The notes: generated by a model not told the origin, from the sequence alone. Positions 1-7,033 are shown, counted from the first letter of the stretch. The stretch: 15,595 bases of DNA from Gemmatimonadota bacterium (GCA_017889745.1 JAGGAG010000089.1:1-15595); one strand, 5' to 3'. Made by a program: numbers and translations.

Positions 1-70
1 TTCTGGTGGTGGACGGCGGGCGGGTTCTCAGGTAGCGCTATATTTCAGCGGGTCTTTTCGGGGGTTTTTC

Positions 71-1048
71 ATGGCTGGTCGAGAGCAGTATGAAGTGGTG
101 ATTGTGGGTGGCGGGCCCGCGGGCCTGTGCGCGGCGCTGTACGGCGGGCGTGGCATGCTCCGCACGGTGCTGCTCGAGCGCGGTGTGCCTGGCGGGGAAC
201 TGCTCAATACCGAATGGATCGAGGACTATCCCGGCTTTCCCAAGGTGAAGGGCCGGGAACTGGCCGACCTGATGACCCAGCACGCGCTGCAGTTCGGGGC
301 GGAGATCCGGCAGGAGAACGCGGAGTCGATCGTGCGGCGCCCGGACGGCATCTTCGAGGTAACCACGTCGCTGGGCACGATCTTCGAGGCGCCTGCGGTC
401 ATCATCACCGCGGGCGGGACGCCGCTCAAGCTCGAGGTCCCCGGCGAACTCGAGTACGCCGGGCGCGGCGTGTCATACTGCGCCGTATGCGACGGCGCGT
501 TCTTCAAGGGGGAAACCATTGCGGTGGTCGGCGGGGGTGATGCCGCGGTCGAGGAAGCCGACTATCTCACCCGCTACGCCGAGAAGGTGTACCTGATCCA
601 CCGGCGTGGCGAGCTTCGCGCATCGAGGATCCTTCAGGAGCGGCTCTTCCAGAACCCGAAGATCGAGGTGGTCTGGAACAAGCGCGTGCTCGAGCTCTTC
701 GGCGACCCATCCGGCCTCAAGACCATCGCGCTCGAGGACACCGAGACCGGTCAGCTGTCCGAGCTGAAGGCCACCGGGTGCTTCGTGTTCATCGGCTTCC
801 GGCCGAACTCCGGGATCGTGCAGCAGCACTTCGCGCACGACGCGAGCGGTTACATGATCACCGACGACCGGATGATGACCTCCATTCCCGGGCTCTTTGC
901 CGCCGGCGACCTGCGCGTGCAGCTCACGCGCCAGGTGACGACTGCGGTGGGTGACGCGACGACGGCGGCCATTGCGGTGGAGAAGTACCTCACCGAGCGC
1001 CGGCAGTCGGGAGCGGGAGTGGGGTCGGGAGCTCATGCCGGTGTCTGA
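71..1048 (+). CDS. trxB: Thioredoxin reductase (NADPH)
   Basis: This cytoplasmic flavoenzyme passes electrons from NADPH through FAD and a redox disulfide to thioredoxin. The 325 residues match the usual family length. An N-terminal FAD-binding GGGPAG motif lies at residues 13-18. The redox-active CAVC pair is C137 and C140. The NADPH-binding GGGDAA motif is at 154-159, followed by the HRR that contacts the NADPH phosphate at 177-179. A C-terminal FAD-contacting segment (GLFAAGD, then RQV) runs from about 274 to 289. The ATG start puts the Rossmann strand at residue 8, as expected, but no strong Shine-Dalgarno sequence precedes it. The last bases overlap the next gene by 14 nt, so it probably heads a five-gene transcript. 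No thioredoxin gene is in the window. The identification is strong; related ferredoxin-NADP reductases lack the CxxC pair. Confidence 0.95.
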   Translation: MAGREQYEVVIVGGGPAGLCAALYGGRGMLRTVLLERGVPGGELLNTEWIEDYPGFPKVKGRELADLMTQHALQFGAEIRQENAESIVRRPDGIFEVTTSLGTIFEAPAVIITAGGTPLKLEVPGELEYAGRGVSYCAVCDGAFFKGETIAVVGGGDAAVEEADYLTRYAEKVYLIHRRGELRASRILQERLFQNPKIEVVWNKRVLELFGDPSGLKTIALEDTETGQLSELKATGCFVFIGFRPNSGIVQQHFAHDASGYMITDDRMMTSIPGLFAAGDLRVQLTRQVTTAVGDATTAAIAVEKYLTERRQSGAGVGSGAHAGV

Positions 1049-1688
1049 GCTGGTCGTCCGGAAGTTCACCAATGGCCGCTTTGCCCAGAACAGCTATCTC
1101 CTGGGCGACGTGGCCTCGCGCGCCGCGGTGCTCGTCGATCCGGGAGAGGACCCGGGCGGACTGCTCGCGGAAGTACGGCGCGGCGGGTGGCAGGTCGGGG
1201 AGATCTGGCTGACGCATGGGCACATCGATCATGTCCTCGGCGTGCCCCAGGCACGAGCCCGCACCGCGGCGCCCGTCCTGCTGCATGCCGGCGACCTGCC
1301 GCTCTACGCCAATGTGCCCCAGCAGGCAGCCTGGATGGGCTTCGACGCTCCGGCCCTGCCCGCGCCCGACGGCGAGTTGCGCGACGGCCAGCAGTTGCAG
1401 GTGGGGCCCCACGCGTTCGTCGTGCGGCACACGCCGGGCCACTCGCCCGGCAGTGTGAGTTTCGTCGGGCCCGGCTGCGTGATTGCCGGCGACGTGCTGT
1501 TCGAGGGGTCGATCGGCCGCACCGACATTCCGGGTGGCGACTTCTTCACGCTCATGCGCAGCATCCACGCGCACCTGCTGACGCTCCCGGATGACACCGC
1601 CCTCTACTCGGGCCACGGCGACGATTCCACCATCGGGATCGAGCGCGCCACCAATCCCTTCATCACCGGCGAAGTGCGCGCCGGATGA
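1035..1688 (+). CDS. MBL-fold hydrolase, glyoxalase II (YcbL) type
   Basis: This is a 217-residue metallo-beta-lactamase-fold hydrolase. The zinc-binding THGHIDH motif gives H61, H63, D65 and H66. Further ligands are H136 (TPGH), D153 (in GDVLFEGSIGRTD) and H194 (SGHG). The GSIGRTD block and the late GHGDDSTIG block are typical of the YcbL-type glyoxalase II subgroup, which hydrolyses glutathione or other thiol thioesters such as S-lactoylglutathione. The physiological thiol here cannot be told from sequence. The ATG at 1035 is preferred: a GGGAG stands just upstream and the frame begins on a family-like strand. Upstream in-frame codons would give an arginine-rich tail that overlaps trxB. The start lies inside the trxB 3' end, a 14-nt overlap, so the two are probably translationally coupled. 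A persulfide dioxygenase is a less likely alternative. Confidence 0.88.
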   Translation: MPVSELVVRKFTNGRFAQNSYLLGDVASRAAVLVDPGEDPGGLLAEVRRGGWQVGEIWLTHGHIDHVLGVPQARARTAAPVLLHAGDLPLYANVPQQAAWMGFDAPALPAPDGELRDGQQLQVGPHAFVVRHTPGHSPGSVSFVGPGCVIAGDVLFEGSIGRTDIPGGDFFTLMRSIHAHLLTLPDDTALYSGHGDDSTIGIERATNPFITGEVRAG

Positions 1689-1707
1689 CCGCTCGCACGG
1701 AGTCCGA

Positions 1708-2961
1708 ATGACGTCCGGTGCGCTGGTCGAGCAGCGCATTTTCTCCTCGGCGGCCAGTACGCCGATCGACATCGCAGGTTCTCCGCTCCCGCCGCCTCTC
1801 CGGCCCGACAGCACCCTTGGCGTGCTCGACATCTCCGAATATGTCGGCGATTTCACCGGGGGGGTGCGCACCTACCTCGCCGAGAAGGCGCGCTACGTGG
1901 CACGGCGCCCGCAACTCCGACAGGTGCTGCTGATTCCCGGAGCCCACGATGCGATCGTGGAATCGGCGGGGGTGCGCTGCTACCGGCTGCGCGGGCCCGC
2001 CATCCCGTTCAACCCGGCGTACCGGTTCATGCTGGCCACCCGGTCCACCAGCCGGATCGTGGCGCACGAACGCCCCGACGTGATCGAGGTCGGCAGCTCC
2101 TACTTCGCTCCGTGGCTCATCTTCCGCGCGCGCCGCCAGTACCAGGCGCCCGCCGTCTGGTTCTACCATGCGAACCTGCCGCGCCTGGTGGCGCCGAGAC
2201 AGGACCGGGAGCCGGCGGCCCGCCGCGCCCTGGCGCGGATCGTGGGCTGGTACACGCGGCGTATCGCGGCAGCGGTGGACCGTACCATCGTGGCGTCCGA
2301 CTTTGCGCGACGGGACCTCGAGCGCATCGGCGTGACCAACGTGGTGCACGTGCCGCTCGGCGTCGACCTCGACCTCTTTCACCCGGCGCGGCATGCCGTC
2401 GATCCGGCCGCGCGGGTCCGGCTCGGCCTGCCCGAGGGGCAGGTGGCGCTGTATGTGGGACGGTTCGCGCCCGAGAAGCACGCGGGGCGGCTCGCGGCCG
2501 CCTGGGGCGAGGTGTATCGTCGCACCGGCGCCACCCTGGTGATGGTCGGGGAGGGATCGCTGCGTCCCCGGCTCGAGGCGCTCGCCGGGCCCGGTCTGGT
2601 GGTACTCGGGTACACCCGGGCCCGCGAGACGATCGCCGACCTCCATGCCGCGGCCGACTTCTACGTGTCCCCGTGCCCCTACGAAACGTTCGGGCTGGCC
2701 GCGCTCGAGGCCCTGGCGAGTGGCACGCCGGTGCTTTCCGCGGATGAGGGCGGTGTCTCCGAGCAGGTGGTGCGCTCGGGGGCGGGTTTTCTGTACCACG
2801 CCGATGAACCGGGCGCGCTGCTCCGCGGGGTTGAATCCATGATCAGCGCGGATCGCGCGGCGCTGGGCCGGCGCGCGCGGGCGCACGCCGAACGCGAGCA
2901 CAGCTGGGACCGTGTCTTCGATCGCATCTTCGGGGTCTACGAGGGATTGCTGGGCCGGTGA
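1708..2961 (+). CDS. GT4-family glycosyltransferase
   Basis: This is a GT-B fold retaining glycosyltransferase of family GT4 (417 residues) that transfers a sugar from a nucleotide-sugar donor. The N-terminal acceptor domain starts near residue 38, with the glycine pair GGV at 51-53 typical of the donor-phosphate loop. The C-terminal donor domain has VGRFAPEK at 250-257 (basic R252 and K257), MVGEG at 279-283 and the EX7E motif E326-E334 in ETFGLAALE. The overall pattern resembles PimB/MgtA-like alpha-mannosyltransferases, but donor and acceptor cannot be assigned. The first 37 residues are low-complexity and Pro/Ala-rich. The ATG at 1708 has a GGAG 7 nt upstream and begins 19 nt after the preceding gene. 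It overlaps the next start by 4 nt. With a deacetylase-like and a multi-TM protein downstream, a role in envelope glycolipid or polysaccharide synthesis is inferred. Confidence 0.87.
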   Translation: MTSGALVEQRIFSSAASTPIDIAGSPLPPPLRPDSTLGVLDISEYVGDFTGGVRTYLAEKARYVARRPQLRQVLLIPGAHDAIVESAGVRCYRLRGPAIPFNPAYRFMLATRSTSRIVAHERPDVIEVGSSYFAPWLIFRARRQYQAPAVWFYHANLPRLVAPRQDREPAARRALARIVGWYTRRIAAAVDRTIVASDFARRDLERIGVTNVVHVPLGVDLDLFHPARHAVDPAARVRLGLPEGQVALYVGRFAPEKHAGRLAAAWGEVYRRTGATLVMVGEGSLRPRLEALAGPGLVVLGYTRARETIADLHAAADFYVSPCPYETFGLAALEALASGTPVLSADEGGVSEQVVRSGAGFLYHADEPGALLRGVESMISADRAALGRRARAHAEREHSWDRVFDRIFGVYEGLLGR

Positions 2962-3674
2962 CGCTGCTCGTTTCCATTCACGATGTCGCCCCTCCCAACC
3001 TTGCGGCCGCGCAGCGGCTGTGGAAGCTCTGTCGGGATGCCGGCGTGGTCCCCGCGCTCCTGGTCGTCCCCGACTGGCACGGCACCGCGCCCATCGAGCG
3101 CGATGCGGCATTCCTGTCGTGGCTGCGCGGCGCGGCCTCCGAAGGCGCCGAGATCATTCTCCATGGCGAGCGACATGACGAGGCCGGCCGCTCACGCGCG
3201 CTCTCCGACGAGATCCGCGCCGCCGGGCGAACGGCGCGCGAGGGCGAGTGCCTTACGCTGGACGCGGCGGAACTCGAGGCCCTCGTGACTCGTGGGCTGG
3301 TGCGCCTTCGGGCGCTGGGGTTCGACGCGCAGGGCTTCGTGCCGCCGGCGTGGCTGATGCGGCAGGATGCGCGACGAGGTATCTACGCGGCCGGCGCACG
3401 GCTGACCGAGGATGAGACGGCCATCTACTTCGCGAGCGGGCATCGTATCGCAGCGCCGGCGCTCCGCTGGAGCGCGCGGACGCCGTTCCGGGCCCGCGCC
3501 TCCGTGCTGGTGGCCGAAGGGCGCTGGCGGCTGCGGCGACACACGCCGGTGATGCGCATCGCCCTGCACCCCGGCGACCTTCGGCATCCAGCGGTGGCCG
3601 CGTCGGTGGCACGCGAAATGGCGCGCTGGACGGCGCTCCGCAGCGCGGAGCCGTACGCCTCCCTCCTGGCCTGA
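2958..3674 (+). CDS. DUF2334 polysaccharide deacetylase-like protein
   Basis: This 238-residue protein looks like DUF2334 (PF10096), a branch of the NodB-like carbohydrate esterase superfamily. Visible superfamily motifs are SIHDVAP at 6-12 (metal-binding D9), an HX3H motif in LHGERH (H69, H73), GFVPPAW at 126-132, and a late LHPGD with H204. These correspond in order to the NodB motifs for metal binding, substrate groove and catalytic histidine. Family members are thought to remove acetyl groups from sugars, but the substrate is unknown. No signal peptide is seen, so it is probably cytoplasmic. The start is a GTG whose last two bases are part of the preceding gene's TGA (4-nt overlap), so translation is probably coupled to the glycosyltransferase. 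Its natural context is modification of the sugar that transferase attaches (inference). Confidence 0.83.
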   Translation: MTLLVSIHDVAPPNLAAAQRLWKLCRDAGVVPALLVVPDWHGTAPIERDAAFLSWLRGAASEGAEIILHGERHDEAGRSRALSDEIRAAGRTAREGECLTLDAAELEALVTRGLVRLRALGFDAQGFVPPAWLMRQDARRGIYAAGARLTEDETAIYFASGHRIAAPALRWSARTPFRARASVLVAEGRWRLRRHTPVMRIALHPGDLRHPAVAASVAREMARWTALRSAEPYASLLA

Positions 3675-3676
3675 CG

Positions 3677-4555
3677 ATGCAGCTCTCGGTCCCCGTCGCC
3701 CACGCCATCTGCCTGGCCCTGGTGGCCGCGGACCTCGTCGCGCGCACATACCGACTGCAGTGGCTCGCGCTTGGCGTCGGGTCCCGTCTGACCTTTGCGG
3801 AGAGCCTGCGCATCAACGCCTTCGCCGATGCGGGTTCGACCCTGACGCCCATGAGGGTCGGGGGCGAGCCGGCGCGGCTGGGTGGCATGCTTGCCTGCGG
3901 TATCCCCGCGACGGCGTCATTCGTCGCGATCGCGTACGAGGTCATCACCGCATGGCCGGTCCTGATCGCGGTGGGTCTCTGGATCTTCCTTGGCTTCGCG
4001 CCCGAATGGTGGGCCAGTGCGGGGCCACAGCTGACAGCGTCGCTGCGCGACGCCTGGCCGTGGGCGGTTGCCATTGCCGTCGTCAGCCTCGCGGCCTGGA
4101 TTGGGGGTCACCGCGTGGCGCACGCCCTGCCGCGACAGCTCAAGCGCCCGCTGAGCCGTATCAGGGTCTACTGGCGACGGATGCCACGGTGGCCGCTGAT
4201 CGCGAGCCTGCCGCTGTCGTTCGTGAACGTGATCACCCGCATTGCGCTCCTGCCCGTCCTCGCACTCACGCTCCCCGATCCGCCCGCGCTCCCGGTGCTG
4301 ATCGTGGGCTCCTTCGCGCTGATCTACGCCCAGCTGATCCTGCCGACGCCGGGCGGGGCGGGGGCGGTCGAATTCGGGTTTCTCGGCGGGGCGGCGGGAG
4401 ACCTCGGAACCGACGGCTCGCAGCTGCTGCTGGCCTGGCGTATCTACGCCAACGGCATCGGGGCGGCGCTCGGCATCTGGCTCGCCATACGGCACTACGG
4501 CTGGCCCGCGGTGAAGGAAGGTGCCGCGAGGATCTTCATCGGCCGGGGCGGCTGA
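3677..4555 (+). CDS. LPG synthase TM/UPF0104-family membrane protein
   Basis: This is a polytopic inner-membrane protein (292 residues) of the lysylphosphatidylglycerol-synthase transmembrane family (formerly UPF0104). Hydrophobic spans lie at about 5-22, 78-107, 128-143, 174-199, 205-222 and 250-272. Two family blocks are visible. One is the N..P.R.GGEPARL region around 47-68. The other is LPTPGGAGAVEFGFL at 222-236, the usual PTPGGxGxxE signature. The family includes the flippase half of MprF but also many proteins next to glycosyltransferases whose role is unknown. This one has no aminoacyl-transferase domain, so lysyl-PG synthesis is not implied. It starts 2 nt after the DUF2334 stop and ends 4 nt before a convergent cupin gene, closing the five-gene run. 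Lipid or lipid-sugar translocation for the neighbouring transferase is a reasonable guess only. Confidence 0.85.
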   Translation: MQLSVPVAHAICLALVAADLVARTYRLQWLALGVGSRLTFAESLRINAFADAGSTLTPMRVGGEPARLGGMLACGIPATASFVAIAYEVITAWPVLIAVGLWIFLGFAPEWWASAGPQLTASLRDAWPWAVAIAVVSLAAWIGGHRVAHALPRQLKRPLSRIRVYWRRMPRWPLIASLPLSFVNVITRIALLPVLALTLPDPPALPVLIVGSFALIYAQLILPTPGGAGAVEFGFLGGAAGDLGTDGSQLLLAWRIYANGIGAALGIWLAIRHYGWPAVKEGAARIFIGRGG

Positions 4556-4559
4556 ACAC

Positions 4560-4856
4560 TCAGCCGGGAGGCGGGCCCATCGAGACCAGCAGCACCGTTC
4601 GCTCGAGCGCCTCGTCCACTCCATGGGGAACACCGGCCGGCGCCCACACCAGTGTGCCCGCCTCCGCGATCAGCGTTTCTTCACCCACGGTCATTCTCGC
4701 CTTTCCGCCACGGTGGGCATGGATGTGCTGCGCCTGCCCCGGCTCGAAGCAGTTGAGCCCGGCGAAGAGCGTGGTGCCGCGGGCCAGGTCGGCCTTGGTC
4801 GCCTTGGCCGCGTCGAAGTGAATAACGTCGGAAATCTTGGAGAAATGACTCGGCAT
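4560..4856 (-). CDS. Small cupin protein with shortened first motif
   Basis: This is a single-domain cupin of 98 residues. The lead-in FEPGQAQHIHAH (37-48) supplies histidines H44, H46 and H48. The second motif, GTLVWAPAGVPHGV (67-80), supplies H78. In ordinary cupins about ten residues, including the metal-binding glutamate and a GxG turn (the VLEG part), separate the HxHxH from the KARMTVGEE strand. Here only RGG (49-51) stands between them, so the Glu ligand and one beta-strand are missing while the frame stays open. The ATG at 4856 has a GGGAG 9 nt upstream and starts 66 nt from the divergent aspA. The 3' end faces the membrane-protein gene at a 4-nt distance. Function is unknown. It may be a degenerate, non-metal cupin or the product of a deletion or assembly slip. 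Confidence 0.78.
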   Translation of the reverse strand: MPSHFSKISDVIHFDAAKATKADLARGTTLFAGLNCFEPGQAQHIHAHRGGKARMTVGEETLIAEAGTLVWAPAGVPHGVDEALERTVLLVSMGPPPG

Positions 4857-4922
4857 GTTGCTGCTCCCGGTTCGCCAGGCTCCGCTCGCGAGGATGGTTC
4901 CCCCAGTCCTGCACTCCCCCGC

Positions 4923-6341
4923 ATGACCACGCGCATCGAGCACGATCCGCTGGGCGAGAAGGCCGTGCCTGCTGAGGCACTCTACGGCATCCAGACCCTC
5001 CGCGCCGCCGAGAACTTCCCGATCTCCGGGCTCCGGCCGCTGCCGCAGTTCGTGGATGCCGTGGTGTGGATCAAGCGCAGTGCGGCGCTGACGCATCGCG
5101 AAACGGGGCGGCTCGAGGCGCGCCTGGCCGACGCCATCGTGCAGGCGGCCGACGAGATCCTTGGCGGCCAGCACCGGGACCAGTTCATCGTGGACGTGTA
5201 CCAGGCGGGCGCCGGCACCAGCCACAACATGAACGTTAACGAGGTGCTGGCGAACCGGGCCAACGAGTTGCTGGGCAGCGCGCGCGGCAGCTACACGCCG
5301 GTGCACCCGAACGATCACGTCAACATGGCGCAGAGCACGAACGACGTGATCCCGACGGCAATGCGCCTCGCGACCCTCGCCACGCTCCGGCCGTTCCTCG
5401 CCGACCTCGACATCCTTGCGGAGTCGCTCCTCCGCAAGGGCAGGGAATTCGACCACGTCATCAAGTCGGGCCGCACGCACCTGCAGGACGCCACGCCGAT
5501 CCGCCTGGGCCAGGAGTTCACCGCCTTCGGCGCCACCGTCGCGCGGCATCGTGAGAAGCTCACGCGTGCCGCCGAATGGCTGCGCGACCTCAATATCGGC
5601 GGTACGGCGGTCGGCACCGGCCTGAATGCGGAGCCGCAGTACCCCGAGCTGATGTGGAAGTACCTGGAGGAAGTGAGCGGCCTGGACCTCCGGCTCGGCG
5701 AGGACCGCATCCAGCTCATGCAGTCGATGGGAGACATCGCCACCTTCAGCGGGGTGGTGCGGGCCTTCGTGCTCGACCTGAACAAGATCGCGAACGATAT
5801 CCGCCTGCTCGCGTCCGGTCCGCGCACGGGCCTGGCCGAGATCATCCTGCCGGCGGTGCAACCCGGCTCGAGCATCATGCCCGGCAAGGTGAACCCGTCC
5901 ATCGCCGAGATGGTGAACCAGGTGTGCTATCAGGCCCTTGGCCTCGACACCACCGTCGCGATGGCATCTGAGGCCGGGCAGCTCGAGCTCAACGTGATGA
6001 TGCCGGTCATCACCCACAACGTCGTGTTCGGTCTCATGATCGTGGGCAACGCGTCCCGTACGTTCGCGGAGCGCTGTATCGACGGGATCGAGGCGGATGA
6101 GAAGGTCTGCGCTTACTGGCTGGAGCGGAGCCCCGCACTCGTGACCGCCTTGGCACCGAAGATCGGGTATGCGGAGGCGGCCAAGCTCGCCAAAGAGGCA
6201 ATTGCCACCGGCCTCACGGTGAAGGAACTCGTGGTGAAGAAGGGCCTGCTCGCCGGCGCCGAACTCGAGGACGTGCTCGACCTGCGGGCCATGACCGAAA
6301 TCGGCATACCGGGAGGCAAGCCCCTGCCGGGGGGCGGGTAA
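4923..6341 (+). CDS. aspA: Aspartate ammonia-lyase
   Basis: This enzyme reversibly deaminates L-aspartate to fumarate and ammonia, linking nitrogen metabolism to the TCA cycle. It is a cytoplasmic homotetramer in the fumarase/aspartase superfamily. The 472 residues fit the family. Substrate-binding and catalytic positions known from bacterial aspartases are all present: T99 (AGAGTS), S138-T139-N140, T185-H186 (GRTHLQDA), the flexible SS loop at S316-S317 in GSSIMPGKVNP, K322 and N324. ILPAVQPGSSIMPGK and IAEMVNQVCYQ favour aspartase over fumarase C, which has NEPGSS at that place. The ATG at 4923 gives the canonical N-terminus (IEHDPLGEKAVP). No Shine-Dalgarno sequence is visible and the leader is C-rich. 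A cupin gene diverges upstream and an Rrf2 regulator follows. A class II fumarase or a relative with a different amino-acid substrate is the main alternative. Confidence 0.88.
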   Translation: MTTRIEHDPLGEKAVPAEALYGIQTLRAAENFPISGLRPLPQFVDAVVWIKRSAALTHRETGRLEARLADAIVQAADEILGGQHRDQFIVDVYQAGAGTSHNMNVNEVLANRANELLGSARGSYTPVHPNDHVNMAQSTNDVIPTAMRLATLATLRPFLADLDILAESLLRKGREFDHVIKSGRTHLQDATPIRLGQEFTAFGATVARHREKLTRAAEWLRDLNIGGTAVGTGLNAEPQYPELMWKYLEEVSGLDLRLGEDRIQLMQSMGDIATFSGVVRAFVLDLNKIANDIRLLASGPRTGLAEIILPAVQPGSSIMPGKVNPSIAEMVNQVCYQALGLDTTVAMASEAGQLELNVMMPVITHNVVFGLMIVGNASRTFAERCIDGIEADEKVCAYWLERSPALVTALAPKIGYAEAAKLAKEAIATGLTVKELVVKKGLLAGAELEDVLDLRAMTEIGIPGGKPLPGGG

Positions 6342-6352
6342 TCGTCAAATCC

Positions 6353-6381
6353 TTGTCGGTTTCTCGGAATTCGGTGATATT
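6353..6381 (+). promoter_or_regulatory. Predicted sigma70-type promoter of the Rrf2 gene
   Basis: A -35 box TTGTCG (6353-6358) and a -10 box GATATT (6376-6381) are separated by exactly 17 nt in the gap between aspA and the Rrf2 gene. The expected transcription start, 6-7 nt after the -10 box, falls on or next to the ATG at 6388, so the message would be leaderless. No Shine-Dalgarno sequence exists here, which agrees with that. A GAATTC palindrome lies in the spacer, but it is too short to call an operator. Confidence 0.6.
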
Positions 6382-6387
6382 GGCGCC

Positions 6388-6849
6388 ATGCGCGTGACCA
6401 CCTGGACCGAGTACTCGCTCATCATTTCGCTGCACCTCGCCAGGCGGGCGAAGACCAGCCCGTCACCGGTGGCCGCCCGCGAGCTGGCCGATGCGGAGCG
6501 CCTGCCGCCCGACTACGTGGAGCAGATCCTGCTCCGGCTCCGGCGCGCTGGACTGGTGGAGAGCGTGCGCGGGGCGCGGGGCGGCTATACGCTGGCCCGG
6601 CAACCGGCCGAGATTTCCGTGCGCGACGTCATGCAGGCCTCCGAGCACCAGACCTTCGAGGTCAACTGCGACACCCATCAGGTGGACAGCGAGCGCTGCG
6701 CCGGCGATGCCTCCTGCAGCATCCGCCCCGTCTGGTTCGCACTCCAGCACCGCATTGACGGTTTCCTGCGCGGCGTGAGCCTGGCCGACCTGCTTCACGA
6801 CGAGGCCCATGTGCAGGAGCTGGTCAGCCTCAGCCCGGGCACGACCTGA
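6388..6849 (+). CDS. Rrf2-family (IscR-like) transcriptional regulator
   Basis: This is a 153-residue winged-helix DNA-binding regulator of the Rrf2 family, which includes IscR, NsrR and RirA. The N-terminal helix-turn-helix runs from about 5 to 57 (ELADAERLPPDYVEQILLRL). The wing is at 61-69 (RGARGGYTL). A long helix and a C-terminal cysteine cluster follow, with C94, C104 and C110 and a nearby H97. Such cysteines usually hold an Fe-S cluster that senses iron-sulfur status, oxygen or nitric oxide. The spacing here is C-X9-C-X5-C, against C-X5-C-X5-C in E. coli IscR. After the cysteines, the SIRPVW and LADLL segments are typical of the family. It has its own promoter and probably starts at the 5' end of its mRNA. 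No Fe-S assembly genes are in the window, so its targets are unknown. Confidence 0.9.
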   Translation: MRVTTWTEYSLIISLHLARRAKTSPSPVAARELADAERLPPDYVEQILLRLRRAGLVESVRGARGGYTLARQPAEISVRDVMQASEHQTFEVNCDTHQVDSERCAGDASCSIRPVWFALQHRIDGFLRGVSLADLLHDEAHVQELVSLSPGTT

Positions 6850-6876
6850 CGCGGAAGTACCCCCGATGGCAATGAG

Positions 6877-6911
6877 AACGGGCCTGGTCGCGATTTGCGG
6901 CCGGGCCCGTT
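6877..6911. terminator. Long hairpin terminator between convergent units
   Basis: The arms 6877-6891 and 6897-6911 can pair over 15 bp with two G-U wobbles and a 5-nt loop (GATTT). The plus-strand RNA continues GUUUCG, a short U run, and the minus strand continues UUCUCAUU. It lies between the 3' end of the Rrf2 gene and the 3' end of the convergent tRNA-Leu, where a bidirectional stop would serve both. The weak U tracts make efficiency uncertain. Confidence 0.65.
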
Positions 6912-6938
6912 TCGTAATCTCCTGGTGCGTGACTCCAG

Positions 6939-7022
6939 TGCCGAAGGGGGGACTCGAACCCCCACGGGCTTGCGCCCACTGCGCCCTGAACGCAGCGCGT
7001 CTACCAGTTCCACCACTTCGGC
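6939..7022 (-). tRNA. trnL: tRNA-Leu, anticodon CAG
   Basis: This is a complete 84-nt tRNA read on the minus strand from 7022. The 7-bp acceptor stem pairs GCCGAAG with CTTCGGC and is followed by discriminator A73, the leucine identity base. The D region is GTGGAACTGGTAGAC. The anticodon stem CTGCG/CGCAG holds the loop TTCAGGG, so the anticodon is CAG (complement at 6986-6988), reading the codon CUG. A long variable arm (GGGC GCAA GCCC) marks a class II tRNA. The T arm is GGGGG TTCGAGT CCCCC. CCA is not encoded, since CTG follows A73, so nucleotidyltransferase must add it. CUG is a dominant leucine codon in such GC-rich genes. Confidence 0.97.
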
Positions 7023-7033
7023 GAAGGGCGGTA

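Noticed and set aside
39..44. TATATT upstream of trxB as a -10 box
   Set aside because: No acceptable -35 hexamer lies 16-18 nt upstream (that region is GCGGGC), so a promoter is not called. The rest of 1-70 shows nothing else.
1663..3111. Minus-strand open frame of more than 480 codons opposite the glycosyltransferase
   Set aside because: The translation is Arg/Gly/Pro-rich with no domain, and the plus strand has clear GT4 motifs. It is a shadow frame.
4560..6017. Long minus-strand open frame opposite aspA, continuous with the cupin
   Set aside because: GC-rich codon bias of aspA opens the antisense frame. Only the part from 4856 down has cupin motifs and a ribosome-binding site; the upstream portion is low-complexity and antisense to a well-conserved gene.
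6321..6334. CCCC-TGCC-GGGG hairpin at the end of aspA as a terminator
   Set aside because: The stem is only about 4-5 bp, lies inside the coding end and has no T run after it.
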